Source: Caulobacter sp. UNC358MFTsu5.1
Lineage (GTDB): Bacteria > Pseudomonadota > Alphaproteobacteria > Caulobacterales > Caulobacteraceae
NCBI RefSeq assembly: GCF_000712075.1
Contig: NZ_JONW01000007.1
Span: 124,001-188,000 of the forward strand
Length of the DNA: 64,000 nt
Direction: 5' to 3'
Shown: positions 56,001-63,427 of the stretch, piece after piece
Layout: the number at the start of each line of letters is the position of its first letter
Numbering within the stretch: the first letter of the stretch is position 1
Made by a program: the position numbers and the translations under genes
Notes under the pieces: model-generated
What the model saw: the letters and a program-made list of their open reading frames with translations, nothing else
What the model was told of the DNA's origin: nothing
The model's database searches: none

Positions 56001-56819
56001 CCAGCCGTAGCGGTAGAGCCAGGTCTTGGCGTCGGTGGTCGCCGGGGCGGCGGCCGGGGCGGGGTCCTTGCCGGCGGCCAGGCCGGCGACGGCGGCGTCG
56101 TCCAGGGCGTGGTCGTAGACGCGGATGTCGTCGACGTCGCCGCCGCGGATGAACTGGTAGGCGCTCTGCACCTGGTGGGGCGAGATCACCCGGCTGTGCG
56201 GGCCGAACTGGTCCAGCCCCGCGTCCAGGGCCGCGGCCTGGGCCTTGGAGGCCACCGGCTTGCCGTCGATGTAGAGGGCGATGCCCTTGGCCTCGTCCCA
56301 GGTGAAGGTGACCAGGATCCACCGGTCGGCCTTGGGCGCCTCGGCGGTGGTGCTGACCCGCACCCGCGCGAGGTTGTCGTCGGTGACGAAGGCGTCGAAG
56401 CCCTTGCCGTTCCAGTCGATGCGCAGCCAGGCCATGTCCCAGCTGGTGTGGTCGGCGTAGCCGACGCGGAACAGCGGGAAGGGCGTGGTCCCGACCGGCT
56501 CGCGGGCCCGCCAGTAGAAGCTGAGCGTGCCGCGCTGGGCGTAGATGTTGCCCGGGGCCATCCAGCTGAGCGTCTCGTCGCCGGACGCCTCGATATAGGG
56601 CCCGTGGACCGGGTCCTTCTGGATCTTGACCTTGTCGGCGAAGTTGGGGACGGCCACGCCGCCCGCGACGTCGGCGGTCAGGCCTTTGTCGCCGGTCAGG
56701 TGGAACAGCAGGCCCCCATCGCTTTGCTGGGCGTCAGCGGCGTGGGCGAAGGCCGGAACGGCCGTCAGCGCGGCCGACAGTAACAGGGCGGCCCGGAGGG
56801 TCTGGTTTACGCGGGCCAC
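53037..56819 (-). CDS. Very large secreted LamG-domain protein with alpha-helical toroid region, function unknown
   Basis: A 1260-residue exported protein. Signal peptide (about 1-27), LamG/concanavalin-like domain (about 35-245, with WILVTFTWDEAKGIALYIDGKPV and VDDIRVYDHALDD), beta-rich modules to about 640, a helical region resembling an (alpha/alpha) toroid (about 700-1060; WAFLQVEDLKRVRKFIEWWIDNRQ, SYEEAINLKAEAMY, WSHPYSYLILHPG), and a CARDB-like C-terminal domain. GTG 56819 is chosen: AGGGAGGGG lies 3 bases upstream, and the longer frame runs into the operator at 56858. Context with pectin genes suggests a glycan-active enzyme, but I recognise no characterised family. Confidence 0.78.
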   Translation of the reverse strand: MARVNQTLRAALLLSAALTAVPAFAHAADAQQSDGGLLFHLTGDKGLTADVAGGVAVPNFADKVKIQKDPVHGPYIEASGDETLSWMAPGNIYAQRGTLSFYWRAREPVGTTPFPLFRVGYADHTSWDMAWLRIDWNGKGFDAFVTDDNLARVRVSTTAEAPKADRWILVTFTWDEAKGIALYIDGKPVASKAQAAALDAGLDQFGPHSRVISPHQVQSAYQFIRGGDVDDIRVYDHALDDAAVAGLAAGKDPAPAAAPATTDAKTWLYRYGWNRPADPPPYLADARTTIRKVEFTDQYDIKERMSLGSDGIPETTWPGVYNRSKLPGRHDYFELPDWNVYVEGGKAVTFTLPDEPYNRLEFQGAAYGSLTTIDAAGKETPLAKRPKGELRTFNQFAALKGGKLRFDNVVQETPIQELGAYNVSAAAEPDEFTLSYVVRPGADPATYPTLDELSTFVKGRYAAGERTTVAALPAGAPLKARADVAGPSQPIVHILIPADFRLGRPGGPVGKFEYGWQGADVGLDGVAIDIPALNVKATHGGLFPLNIKVKDPLWPGRDLLDVNVSVKPGEARTVFLDTRDRILPAGKSLYLSIAGAGSDFDAKSLDGMAVRLKFKPADDAKAEHVADRLAQARDNLAFLVEEHDVSKRLARYARLDLELSDLLKVDPKNPHGREMWFELNPEQPGPAVTLPTAPAGVPKWAFLQVEDLKRVRKFIEWWIDNRQSPYGDFGGGISDDNDLTHQWPPLALMGDIPDKTTASLNALLDAAYKNDMMPLGLGKIKTDELHSYEEAINLKAEAMYTSFGDPKIVERLMETARAYPTVMHKAEDGHVHAVSRFFSATDVSRDGPWGWSHPYSYLILHPGIVLADFNGDPTIKKLIVDLADGHLAHGKQDPDGTWRFPEDIHAATGQSRGELVGKGRGNVSAMQLFWAAWRWTGDDKYLRPLQGEMARTGLKGVDELNSDVIDMLGLRDAQTPGLKAAIAKGADDPFLLYEAWRSTGDTAYLEKAYGDEIVTAEQRMWMVTEAHWWSDRVELSSAVLQRSRLGAMALARNQMFPGALVSWRFDTPTAAEDVGILVTGGQKSFKVTGYNLTAQPIHAVMTGWDVAAGRWSVTRAVEGASDPAASVALERTVGLDMTFAPGKTTTWEFALQTPAATPVTDRPDLGIGRDDVKAGKSGLTITVHSLGAKPAPASVVVVEDASGKELARTTTPVLPAPLDLKPKTVQVSLKAGWKTGYRVRILTPADAPEITQLNNTVIAP

Positions 56820-56857
56820 TCGCCCCTCCCTAGAAACGCTCGTATCGAGTCTTGTTT

Positions 56858-56872
56858 TGGAAACCGGTGTCA
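56858..56872. promoter_or_regulatory. Candidate LacI-type operator TGGAAACCGGTGTCA, site 3
   Basis: Identical to sites 1 and 2, 38 bases before the LamG gene start. The neighbouring GCTCGTATCGAGT (56838-56850) parallels the inverted repeat at the galM promoter. Confidence 0.6.
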
Positions 56873-56890
56873 TTCAGGGCCACGCTAATT

Positions 56891-58168
56891 TCAAGACGTT
56901 GCAGGTTTGTTTCGGCCGGCGAGGGTTTCGCGGGCCTTGTCCATGTCCAGGGCGCCGTCCCACTTGGCGATGGCCACGGTGGCGACGCTGTTGCCGATCA
57001 GGTTGGTCACGGCGCGGGCTTCGTTCAGGAAGCGGTCGACGCCCAGCAGCAGGACCAGGCCGCTGACCGGCACGGCGTGCAGGGTCGACAGGGTGGCGGC
57101 CAGGGTGATGAAGCCCGCGCCGGCCACGCCGGCCGAACCCTTGGAGGTCAGCAACAGCACGGCCAGGATCACCAGCTGGTCCATCAGGCCCAGGTGGGTG
57201 TTGGTGGCCTGGGCGACGAACACCGTGGCCAGGGTCAGATAGATGCAGGTGCCGTCGGCGTTGAAGGTGTAGCCAGTCGGCAGGACCAGCCCGACCACCG
57301 GCTTGGCGCAGCCCAGGTCCTCCAGCTTCTGCATCAGCCGGGGCAGCACGGCCTCGGTCGAGCAGGTGCCCAGCACCACGAAGATCTCCTCGCGGATAAA
57401 GCGCAGGAAGGCCCAGAACGGCAGGCCGGCGGCTCGCATCACCCCGCCCAGCACCACCACCACGAAGAACAGGCTGGTGACGTAGAGGGCGACCAGCAGG
57501 TGGGCCAGCGACCACAGGGTGCCGATGCCGTACTTGCCGATGGTGAAGGCCACGCCCGCGCCGGCGCCCAGCGGGGCCAGGCGCATGACCATCCCCACGA
57601 CCTTGAAGATCGCCTCCAGGAACAGGTCCAGCATCTCGACCAGCGGCTTGGCGCGCGCGCCCATCTGGCTGATCCCGGCCCCGATCAGGACCGACAGCAG
57701 GATGACCTGCAGCATCGCGCCCTTGGCGAAGGCGTCGACCAGGGTGGTGGGGATGATGTCCATTAGGAACGGCACGACGCCCTGTTCCTTGGCCGCCTCG
57801 GTGAAGCTGGCCAGGGCGTGGCCGTCGAGGTTGGACGCGTCGATGTTCATGCCCGCGCCGGGCTTGAGCAGGTTGACGACGATCAGCCCGATGATCAGGG
57901 CGATGGTCGACAGCACCTCGAAATAGACCAGCGCCTTGACGCCGATGCGGCCCACCTCCTTGAGATCGCCCATCTTGGCCATGCCGACCACCACGGTGCC
58001 GAAGATGATCGGCGCCAGCAGCATCTTGATCAGCTTGATGAAGCCGTCGGCCAGGGGTTTCAGCGCCGTCCCGACGTGGGGGAACCACAGACCGACGAGA
58101 GCGCCGATCACGATGGCGATCAGCACCTGGACGTAGATCTGGGAGAGCAGTCTCTTGAGCGTCGGAAT
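56891..58168 (-). CDS. dctA: C4-dicarboxylate:cation symporter, probable ATT start
   Basis: Inner-membrane DctA-type symporter of 425 residues and about eight helices plus re-entrant loops. Signatures: LGTCSTEAVLPRLMQKLEDLG and GYTFNADGTCIYLTLATVFVAQ, and the late NLIGNSVATVAIAKWDG. The frame has no ATG, GTG or TTG near the expected N-terminus. ATT at 58168, 8 bases after AAGGGG, gives the usual family length and sequence (PTLKRLLSQIYVQVL). It follows the TarD-like gene, so the pair probably imports and uses tartrate or a related diacid. Confidence 0.9.
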   Translation of the reverse strand: MPTLKRLLSQIYVQVLIAIVIGALVGLWFPHVGTALKPLADGFIKLIKMLLAPIIFGTVVVGMAKMGDLKEVGRIGVKALVYFEVLSTIALIIGLIVVNLLKPGAGMNIDASNLDGHALASFTEAAKEQGVVPFLMDIIPTTLVDAFAKGAMLQVILLSVLIGAGISQMGARAKPLVEMLDLFLEAIFKVVGMVMRLAPLGAGAGVAFTIGKYGIGTLWSLAHLLVALYVTSLFFVVVVLGGVMRAAGLPFWAFLRFIREEIFVVLGTCSTEAVLPRLMQKLEDLGCAKPVVGLVLPTGYTFNADGTCIYLTLATVFVAQATNTHLGLMDQLVILAVLLLTSKGSAGVAGAGFITLAATLSTLHAVPVSGLVLLLGVDRFLNEARAVTNLIGNSVATVAIAKWDGALDMDKARETLAGRNKPATS

Positions 58169-58190
58169 GGTCGTTTCCCCTTGAAGGAAG

Positions 58191-58210
58191 CCCGGCGTTG
58201 GACCGCCGGG
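58191..58210 (-). other. Hairpin between tarD-like gene and dctA
   Basis: A perfect 7-base stem CCCGGCG / CGCCGGG with a 6-base loop in the 62-base gap. It could attenuate or process the shared transcript. Confidence 0.45.
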
Positions 58211-58230
58211 TCTTCTGGTCGTGCGGTGTT

Positions 58231-59427
58231 CTAGGCGGCCTTGATGCTGGCCAGGGTCACGTCCTCGGTCAGGGTCCGCATCAGGGCGATCAGCTCCGAC
58301 TTGGCCTCGAAGCCGACGCCCGGCACGTCGGGCAGGCCGACATAGCCGTTCTCGACCGCGATGCCGTCCGCGAAGCCGCCGAACGGCTTGAAGACGTCCG
58401 GATAGGACTCGTTGCCGCCTAGGTGCAGGCCGGCGGCGATGTTCAGCGACATCTGGTGCCCCCCGTGCGGCACGATCCGACGCGACGACCAGCCGTTCTG
58501 GTCGAGGACCTCGAGCGTTCGCAGATATTCGACAAGGCCGTATGACAGCGCGCAGTCGAACTGCAGGTAGTCGCGGTCGGGGCGCATGCCGCCGTGGCGC
58601 AGCAGGTTGCGGGCGTCCTGGTGCGAGAACAGGTTCTCGCCGGTGGCCATGGGCAGCTCGTAGTGCTTCGAGAGCTCGGCCTGCAGGGCGTAGTCCAGCG
58701 GGTCGCCCACTTCCTCGTACCAGAACAGGTTGTAGGGCTTCAGGGCCTCGGCGTAGGCCAGGCCGGTCTCCAGGTCGAAGCGGCCGTTGGCGTCGACCGC
58801 CAGGTTCTGGCCGTCGCCGACGATCTCCAGCACCGACTCGATGCGGCGCAGGTCGACGTCCAGCGACGCGCCGCCGATCTTCATCTTCACGACCTTGTAG
58901 CCGCGGTCGCGATAGCTGCGCATCTCGGCCTGCAGCTGGGCGTCGTCCTTGCCCGGATAGTAGTAGCCGCCGGCGGCGTAGACCCAGACCTCGTCGTCGG
59001 CCTGGCCGCCGCGATAGCGGTCGGCCAGCAGGCGGTAGAGGGGCTTGCCGGCGATCTTGGCCACGGCGTCCCAGACGGCCATGTCCAGCGTGCCGACGGC
59101 GACCGAGCGCTCGCCGTGCCCGCCGGGCTTCTCGTTCGTCATCAGGGTCTTCCAGATGGCGAACGGGTCGAGGTTGTCGTTGTCCTGGTCGATCAGGCTG
59201 TCCGGCGCGGCCTCGGCCAGGCGCGGCAGGAAGCGCTCGCGCATCAGGGCGCCCTGGCCGTACCGGCCGTTGGAATTGAAGCCGTAGCCGATCACCGGCT
59301 TGCCATCGCGCACCACATCGGTGATGACGGCGACGACCGAGCAAGTCATCTTCGAGAAGTCGATATAGGCATTGGCGATCGGCGAGGCGATGGAAACGGT
59401 CTTCTCGCGGATGTCGAGGATACGCAC
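58231..59427 (-). CDS. Enolase-superfamily dehydratase, D-tartrate dehydratase-like
   Basis: A 398-residue mandelate racemase/muconate cycloisomerase-type enzyme. The region GKPVIGYGFNSNGRYGQG closely follows characterised D-tartrate dehydratase (TarD). Catalytic Lys candidates lie in KVVKMKIGGA, metal ligands in AVDANGRFD, FWYEEVGDP and ATGENLFSH, and the second catalytic His in VPHGGHQMSLNIAAG. GTG 59427 has GGAGA 5 bases upstream. It is followed by dctA and divergent from the LysR gene. The acid substrate in this pectin context could instead be a sugar acid. Confidence 0.85.
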   Translation of the reverse strand: MRILDIREKTVSIASPIANAYIDFSKMTCSVVAVITDVVRDGKPVIGYGFNSNGRYGQGALMRERFLPRLAEAAPDSLIDQDNDNLDPFAIWKTLMTNEKPGGHGERSVAVGTLDMAVWDAVAKIAGKPLYRLLADRYRGGQADDEVWVYAAGGYYYPGKDDAQLQAEMRSYRDRGYKVVKMKIGGASLDVDLRRIESVLEIVGDGQNLAVDANGRFDLETGLAYAEALKPYNLFWYEEVGDPLDYALQAELSKHYELPMATGENLFSHQDARNLLRHGGMRPDRDYLQFDCALSYGLVEYLRTLEVLDQNGWSSRRIVPHGGHQMSLNIAAGLHLGGNESYPDVFKPFGGFADGIAVENGYVGLPDVPGVGFEAKSELIALMRTLTEDVTLASIKAA

Positions 59428-59476
59428 GGTGTTCTCCAGTTGGTGACTGGACCCTAGGCAAGCGGAAAACCGCGAG

Positions 59477-59515
59477 CCAATGCCGTTCTCGGCGATCGCT
59501 ATGCGCAACAGGCAT
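59477..59515. promoter_or_regulatory. LysR-type site B between tarD-like gene and lysR
   Basis: CCAATGCCG at 59477, ATGCG at 59501, GGCAT at 59511; spacing identical to the other four sites. It ends 5 bases before the LysR ATG, so the regulator probably controls both tarD and itself. Confidence 0.7.
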
Positions 59516-59520
59516 CATCT

Positions 59521-60411
59521 ATGGAATTGATCTGGCTCGAAGATTTCGTCGCCCTGGCCGAGACGGGGAACTTCTCGCGGGCGGCCGAGAACCGGCATGT
59601 GACCCAGCCCGCCTTCAGCCGCCGGGTGCGGGCCCTGGAGGACTGGGTGGGCGCGCCGCTGTTCGATCGGGCCACCCCGGGCGTCACCCTGACCGCCGCC
59701 GGCCAGCAGTTCCGCACGGGCGCTGACGAGCTGATCCGCCGGATCATCCAGCTGCGTCGCGAGAGCCGCGAGGCGGGCGGGCAGGAGGCGGCCACCCTGC
59801 GCTTCGCGGCCACCCACGCCCTGTCCTTCACCTTCTTCCCGCAATGGATGCGCGACCTGGAGGCCGGGACCAACATGGGTCCGATCCGGCTGATCTCCGA
59901 CAGCATGCAGGCCTGCGAGGAACTGATGATGCACGGCGAGGCGCAGTTCCTGCTGTGCCATCACCACGCCGCCGCGCCCAGCCGGTTCGGGGCTCAGTTC
60001 CGCTCGGCGGTGGTCGGTCAGGACGCCTTGGCGCCGTTCTCGGCGCCGGACGCCGACGGCAAGCCGCGCTGGAGCCTGATCGACGGCGCCGAGGAGGTCC
60101 CGTACCTGGCCTATAGCGACGAGTCGGGCCTGGGGCGGATCGTCGAGGCCCAGCGCTTCGCCGACCGCATCCAGGGGCTGCGCACGGTGTTCTCGGCGCG
60201 GCTGGCGGCCAGCCTGATGACCATGGCGCGCGAGGGCAGGGGCGTGGCCTGGCTGCCGGTCAGCCTGGTCGAGGCCGAGGTCGCCCTGGGGCGACTGGTG
60301 CGGGCCGGCGGCGCGGACCTGGAGATCCCGGTCGACATCCGCGTCTTTCGCCCGATCACCCGCCAGAGCCCGGCCGCCGAGGCCTTCTGGAGCGAGCTGG
60401 CGGCGCGATAA
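59521..60411 (+). CDS. LysR family transcriptional regulator
   Basis: A 296-residue LTTR. The N-terminal winged HTH is LIWLEDFVALAETGNFSRAAENRHVTQPAFSRRVRALEDWVGAPLFDR, and the effector-binding domain follows residue 90. It is divergent from tarD-dctA with an LTTR-type site between them. Four further copies of this site precede the TonB receptor, GH28 and hydrolase genes and a candidate small RNA, so it is the likely regulator of all. The mRNA may be leaderless: no ribosome site precedes ATG 59521. Its TAA overlaps a terminator of the opposite strand. Confidence 0.9.
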   Translation: MELIWLEDFVALAETGNFSRAAENRHVTQPAFSRRVRALEDWVGAPLFDRATPGVTLTAAGQQFRTGADELIRRIIQLRRESREAGGQEAATLRFAATHALSFTFFPQWMRDLEAGTNMGPIRLISDSMQACEELMMHGEAQFLLCHHHAAAPSRFGAQFRSAVVGQDALAPFSAPDADGKPRWSLIDGAEEVPYLAYSDESGLGRIVEAQRFADRIQGLRTVFSARLAASLMTMAREGRGVAWLPVSLVEAEVALGRLVRAGGADLEIPVDIRVFRPITRQSPAAEAFWSELAAR

Positions 60412-60449
60412 AAAGAAAGGGCGCCGATGGGGGGGACTATCGGCGCCCT
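60409..60449 (-). terminator. Strong intrinsic terminator for a minus-strand transcript
   Basis: A perfect 11-base stem (AGGGCGCCGAT, 60418-60428, with ATCGGCGCCCT, 60439-60449), loop of 10. On the minus strand it is followed by TTCTTTTTA; on the plus strand there is no T-tract. It therefore ends a leftward transcript, not lysR. Confidence 0.8.
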
Positions 60450-60500
60450 GGTGTCACAGTGATGGACGTGGGTCGCCCCTGACGGCGACGTGTGCAACTT
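60409..60500 (-). ncRNA. Candidate small RNA under LysR-type control
   Basis: A minus-strand segment between LysR-type site C (60522-60560) and the terminator at 60409-60449. It holds no reading frame with a start codon, but has a second hairpin GTCGCC-N6-GGCGAC (60472-60489). The 5' end is a guess from the spacing seen at tarD and the hydrolase; a length of about 75-100 bases is expected. Confidence 0.45.
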
Positions 60501-60521
60501 AGGGTTTCGAGGCGATGGCCG

Positions 60522-60560
60522 CCAATGCCGAAACGGCCTAGCGCCATGCCTGATCGGCAT
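60522..60560. promoter_or_regulatory. LysR-type site C, no protein gene downstream
   Basis: CCAATGCCG at 60522, ATGCC at 60546, GGCAT at 60556, a perfect consensus. By orientation it should drive leftward transcription, where only the candidate small RNA is present. Confidence 0.6.
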
Positions 60561-60571
60561 GGCTCTTCAAC

Positions 60572-60697
60572 CGCTCATCCCGGCGAATGCCGGGACCCAG
60601 GTCCCAAAGCGGTGTGGCTGATTGGAGAGGCTCAACGCTCGTGGCGTCAGCTTCAAAGCTTTTCCATCTGGGTCCCGGCATTCGCCGGGATGAGCGG
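60572..60697. repeat. 126-bp repeat, family R1 copy 3
   Basis: Same ends, length and orientation as the copy at 9381. It lies between site C and the GH28 stop. Confidence 0.85.
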
Positions 60698-60708
60698 AGT
60701 TGGGGGGC

Positions 60709-62079
60709 TTATTTCACCGACCCGCCGGCCTCGACGTTGAACGACTTGCCGTCCGCGGCCGCCACCGTGGTCCTGGCCGTCGTGACGGCGGCGTTGCGGA
60801 CCAGCAGGCCGCGCTTGGCCTCGATGCGGACATTGCGCAGGGTCAGGCCCGCGATCGGGCGCTCAGGCAGGCCCACGGCGATGCCGGCCAGGTCGGCGCC
60901 GGTGGCGGTCAGGCCGTCGACCACGATCCCGTCCATGTCCGGCGTCTTGTCGGGGACCACCGGCTGGGCCGCGTCGTCCGGCCCCGGCCAGATCTGGTTG
61001 CCTAGGATGAAGCCGCCGGGCTTCAGCTGGGCGCTGGCGGCCTTGATATCGAGCGGGCGGTACTCGTAGTAGCTGGTGAAGACCAGCGGGGTCTCGACGT
61101 CGGTCATGCGGTTGTCCTTGAACACCACGTCGCGGACCTTGCCGCCCTTGCCGCGCATGGTCTTGATCCGCAGGCCGTACATCGAGCCGTCGAAGCTGTT
61201 GTTCTCGACCCGCACGCGGGCCACGCCGCCGCTGGTGCCGCTGCCGATGCAGATGCCGCGGCCCGCCAGGATGGTGTTGCCCGAGATCAGGATGTCGGAC
61301 GACACCGCGTCCGGATAGCGGGCGTCCGGCCCGTTCGACTTCACCGCCACGATGTCGTCGCCGACGCTGATGACGTTGTTGGTGATCACCACGTGGCGGC
61401 TGTTGATCGGGTCGATGGCGTCGGTGTTCGGAGCGCTGGACGGGGCGGTGATCCGTACACGGTCGATCGTCACGTGGTCGCTGTCGTTCAGCACCAGGTG
61501 GAACGACGGCGAGTTCTCGATCCGCACGCCTTCGAAGCGGACATTGGTGCTGTGGCTGACCAGGATCAGGCGCGGACGGTCGTCCTTCTGCTGCTGGCGG
61601 GCCTGGCCGTCGGTGGCGAAGTTGGGGCTGGAGCGCCAGATCGCCCGGATGCGCTCCCACCAGACCGCGCCTTGGCCGTCGATCAGGCCCTCGCCGACCA
61701 CGGCGACGTTGTCGGCGTCCTTGACGTTGATCAGCCCGGCCCGTTCGCCCTGCGGGAACAGGGCCGGGTCGGTGGCGGCCAGCACCTCGGCGCCCTTCTG
61801 GATCTCGAGCCGGATGTTGGACTTCAGCCAGATCGGGCCGATCAGATATTCGCCGCGCACCACCCGCACCGTGCCGCCGCCGGCCTTGGCGCAGTCGTCG
61901 ATGGCGGACTGGAAGGCCTCGGTGTCGAACCAGATGCGCGTGCCGCCGGCCCCGTGCTCGCGCACGTCGCAGACCTTGTCGGGGAAGCGGTTGACCGATT
62001 GGGCGTGGGCGGCGGTCCCGGCCAGGGCGGCGAGCGCGGCGGAGGCGAGCATCAGGCGGCGCGCGGTCGAGGTCTTCAT
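60709..62079 (-). CDS. Secreted GH28 polygalacturonase-like enzyme with GHG changed to GRG
   Basis: Pectinase of 456 residues with a signal peptide (1-26, TAAHA-QS) and a right-handed beta-helix. Family motifs: SSAPNTDAID (NTD), ISVGDDIVAVK (DD) and MYGLRIKTMRG (RIK) are intact, but the usual GHG is GRG in LAGRGICIGSGTSGG (CGC codon). Likely substrates are galacturonan or rhamnogalacturonan chains. LysR-type site D lies 81 bases upstream. The next two genes encode probable esterases/hydrolases. Confidence 0.9.
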   Translation of the reverse strand: MKTSTARRLMLASAALAALAGTAAHAQSVNRFPDKVCDVREHGAGGTRIWFDTEAFQSAIDDCAKAGGGTVRVVRGEYLIGPIWLKSNIRLEIQKGAEVLAATDPALFPQGERAGLINVKDADNVAVVGEGLIDGQGAVWWERIRAIWRSSPNFATDGQARQQQKDDRPRLILVSHSTNVRFEGVRIENSPSFHLVLNDSDHVTIDRVRITAPSSAPNTDAIDPINSRHVVITNNVISVGDDIVAVKSNGPDARYPDAVSSDILISGNTILAGRGICIGSGTSGGVARVRVENNSFDGSMYGLRIKTMRGKGGKVRDVVFKDNRMTDVETPLVFTSYYEYRPLDIKAASAQLKPGGFILGNQIWPGPDDAAQPVVPDKTPDMDGIVVDGLTATGADLAGIAVGLPERPIAGLTLRNVRIEAKRGLLVRNAAVTTARTTVAAADGKSFNVEAGGSVK

Positions 62080-62160
62080 CGGTCGGTCATCCCTAAGGTT
62101 CGTCGCGACGGCTGCGCGTCGCTGGCGGCGGCGCAGTCTAGGGCGCGTCGCGGTTCAGCG

Positions 62161-62199
62161 CCCATGCCGATGACGGTCGAGGTCATGCCGAACGGGCAT
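62161..62199. promoter_or_regulatory. LysR-type site D before GH28
   Basis: CCCATGCCG at 62161 (one mismatch), ATGCC at 62185, GGCAT at 62195; spacing identical to the other sites. Confidence 0.65.
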
Positions 62200-62214
62200 G
62201 GCCCGGCCGGGGCT

Positions 62215-63375
62215 TCAATCCAGCTTGCGGCCGTCCAGCCAGGTCTCGATCAGCTTGGCCGCCTCGGCGCTGTGCTTCTCCAGCATCAGCATGTGGCCGT
62301 CGCCGTGCAGGCCGTGGTCGGCCATGCGGACGAGGTCGGTCTTCACCCCGGCCTGGGTCAGGTAGCGCGCCGTGCAGTGGTCGTAGCCGGCGTGGTACGA
62401 GGCCTCCGACATCAGGATCATGACCGGGAAGCGCGACAGGTTCGCCAGCCTGCGCGCCGGCTCGGCCTGCCGCCAGCAGCGGACCAGGTCGGGGCGCTCG
62501 GGCGCGGCCTCCTGGACCCTGGCCAGGTCGGCGGGGTCGGCCAGGGGCGGATCGTAGGTCAGGGGCGTGGTCGTCAGGCCCCAGGGACGCGAGAGCTTGT
62601 CGGGGTCGCTGTCGCCCCACGGCGGCGGGGCGCCGAAGAACGGCGGGCCGCTGGGCTCGACCGCGACGATGGCCTTGACCAAGTCCGGTCGCGCTTCGCC
62701 GATCGCCCAGCCGAACGCGCCGGACTGCGAATGGGTGACGATCACGGCCGGGCCGATCCTCTCGAGCAAGGCCGCGCCCGCGTCGGCCACCAGCTTGGCC
62801 GAGACGCCGCCGCCCGTGCTCGAGACCTGCGAGGCGTAGAACTGGTCGAAGATCGGGTCGCCCGGCTTGCCGGTGGTCCCGGGCCACTGGTCGTGCAGCC
62901 GGGCCTGGGGCCAGCCCTGGGGTTGGCCGTCCTGGGGCGGGAAGTCCTGCGGGGCGGTGAAGCGCTTGGCGACGAAGTCCGGCGGCTGGCGGGTGGCCGG
63001 GCCGTAGGCCTTCTCGTCGTAACCCGAGGCGCCGCGCCCCGGCTGGTCCATCAGATAGACCGCCCAGCCCTGGTCGACGAACTGCTTGGCCCAGCCGGGG
63101 CGGCCGTCCGGCGTCGAGAGGAAGTTGGTGATGGTCTGGCCGGCGCCGGGGATGAACACCAGGGCCGTCTTGTGCCGCCGCTTGGCGGGCGTCAGGTACA
63201 GCACGTGGGCCTGGCCGGTCATGACCTTGCCGCCCTCGGCGTAGTGGCCGCCGACGAAGAAGGTCCCGACATCGGCGATCGCGGGGGAGGGCGCGGCGGC
63301 CTGTACGGGCGCCGCCGTCGACAGGCCCAGCGCCGCCGCCATCGCCAAGCCGCACCAGCCTCGAATGCTCGCCAT
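62215..63375 (-). CDS. Secreted alpha/beta-hydrolase (esterase-like)
   Basis: An exported 386-residue hydrolase. Signal peptide 1-27 (PVQAA), oxyanion region LVFIPGAGQTITNFL, a DQPGRGASG turn, nucleophile elbow VTHSQSGAFGWA and late His in HGDGHMLMLEKHSAEAAKLI. ATG 63375 has GGGAGG about 9 bases upstream. Placed next to GH28 and a GDSL hydrolase and behind LysR-type site E, it may deacylate pectin; this is inferred. Confidence 0.83.
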   Translation of the reverse strand: MASIRGWCGLAMAAALGLSTAAPVQAAAPSPAIADVGTFFVGGHYAEGGKVMTGQAHVLYLTPAKRRHKTALVFIPGAGQTITNFLSTPDGRPGWAKQFVDQGWAVYLMDQPGRGASGYDEKAYGPATRQPPDFVAKRFTAPQDFPPQDGQPQGWPQARLHDQWPGTTGKPGDPIFDQFYASQVSSTGGGVSAKLVADAGAALLERIGPAVIVTHSQSGAFGWAIGEARPDLVKAIVAVEPSGPPFFGAPPPWGDSDPDKLSRPWGLTTTPLTYDPPLADPADLARVQEAAPERPDLVRCWRQAEPARRLANLSRFPVMILMSEASYHAGYDHCTARYLTQAGVKTDLVRMADHGLHGDGHMLMLEKHSAEAAKLIETWLDGRKLD

Positions 63376-63427
63376 CGTCAACGCCTCCCTTTTTGACGCG
63401 CAGCCTGGGCCGGGCGAGGGGCGATGG

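Noticed and set aside
60111..60560. 149-residue minus-strand frame crossing site C
   Set aside because: It is antisense to lysR, includes the regulatory site and terminator, and has no ribosome site or family.
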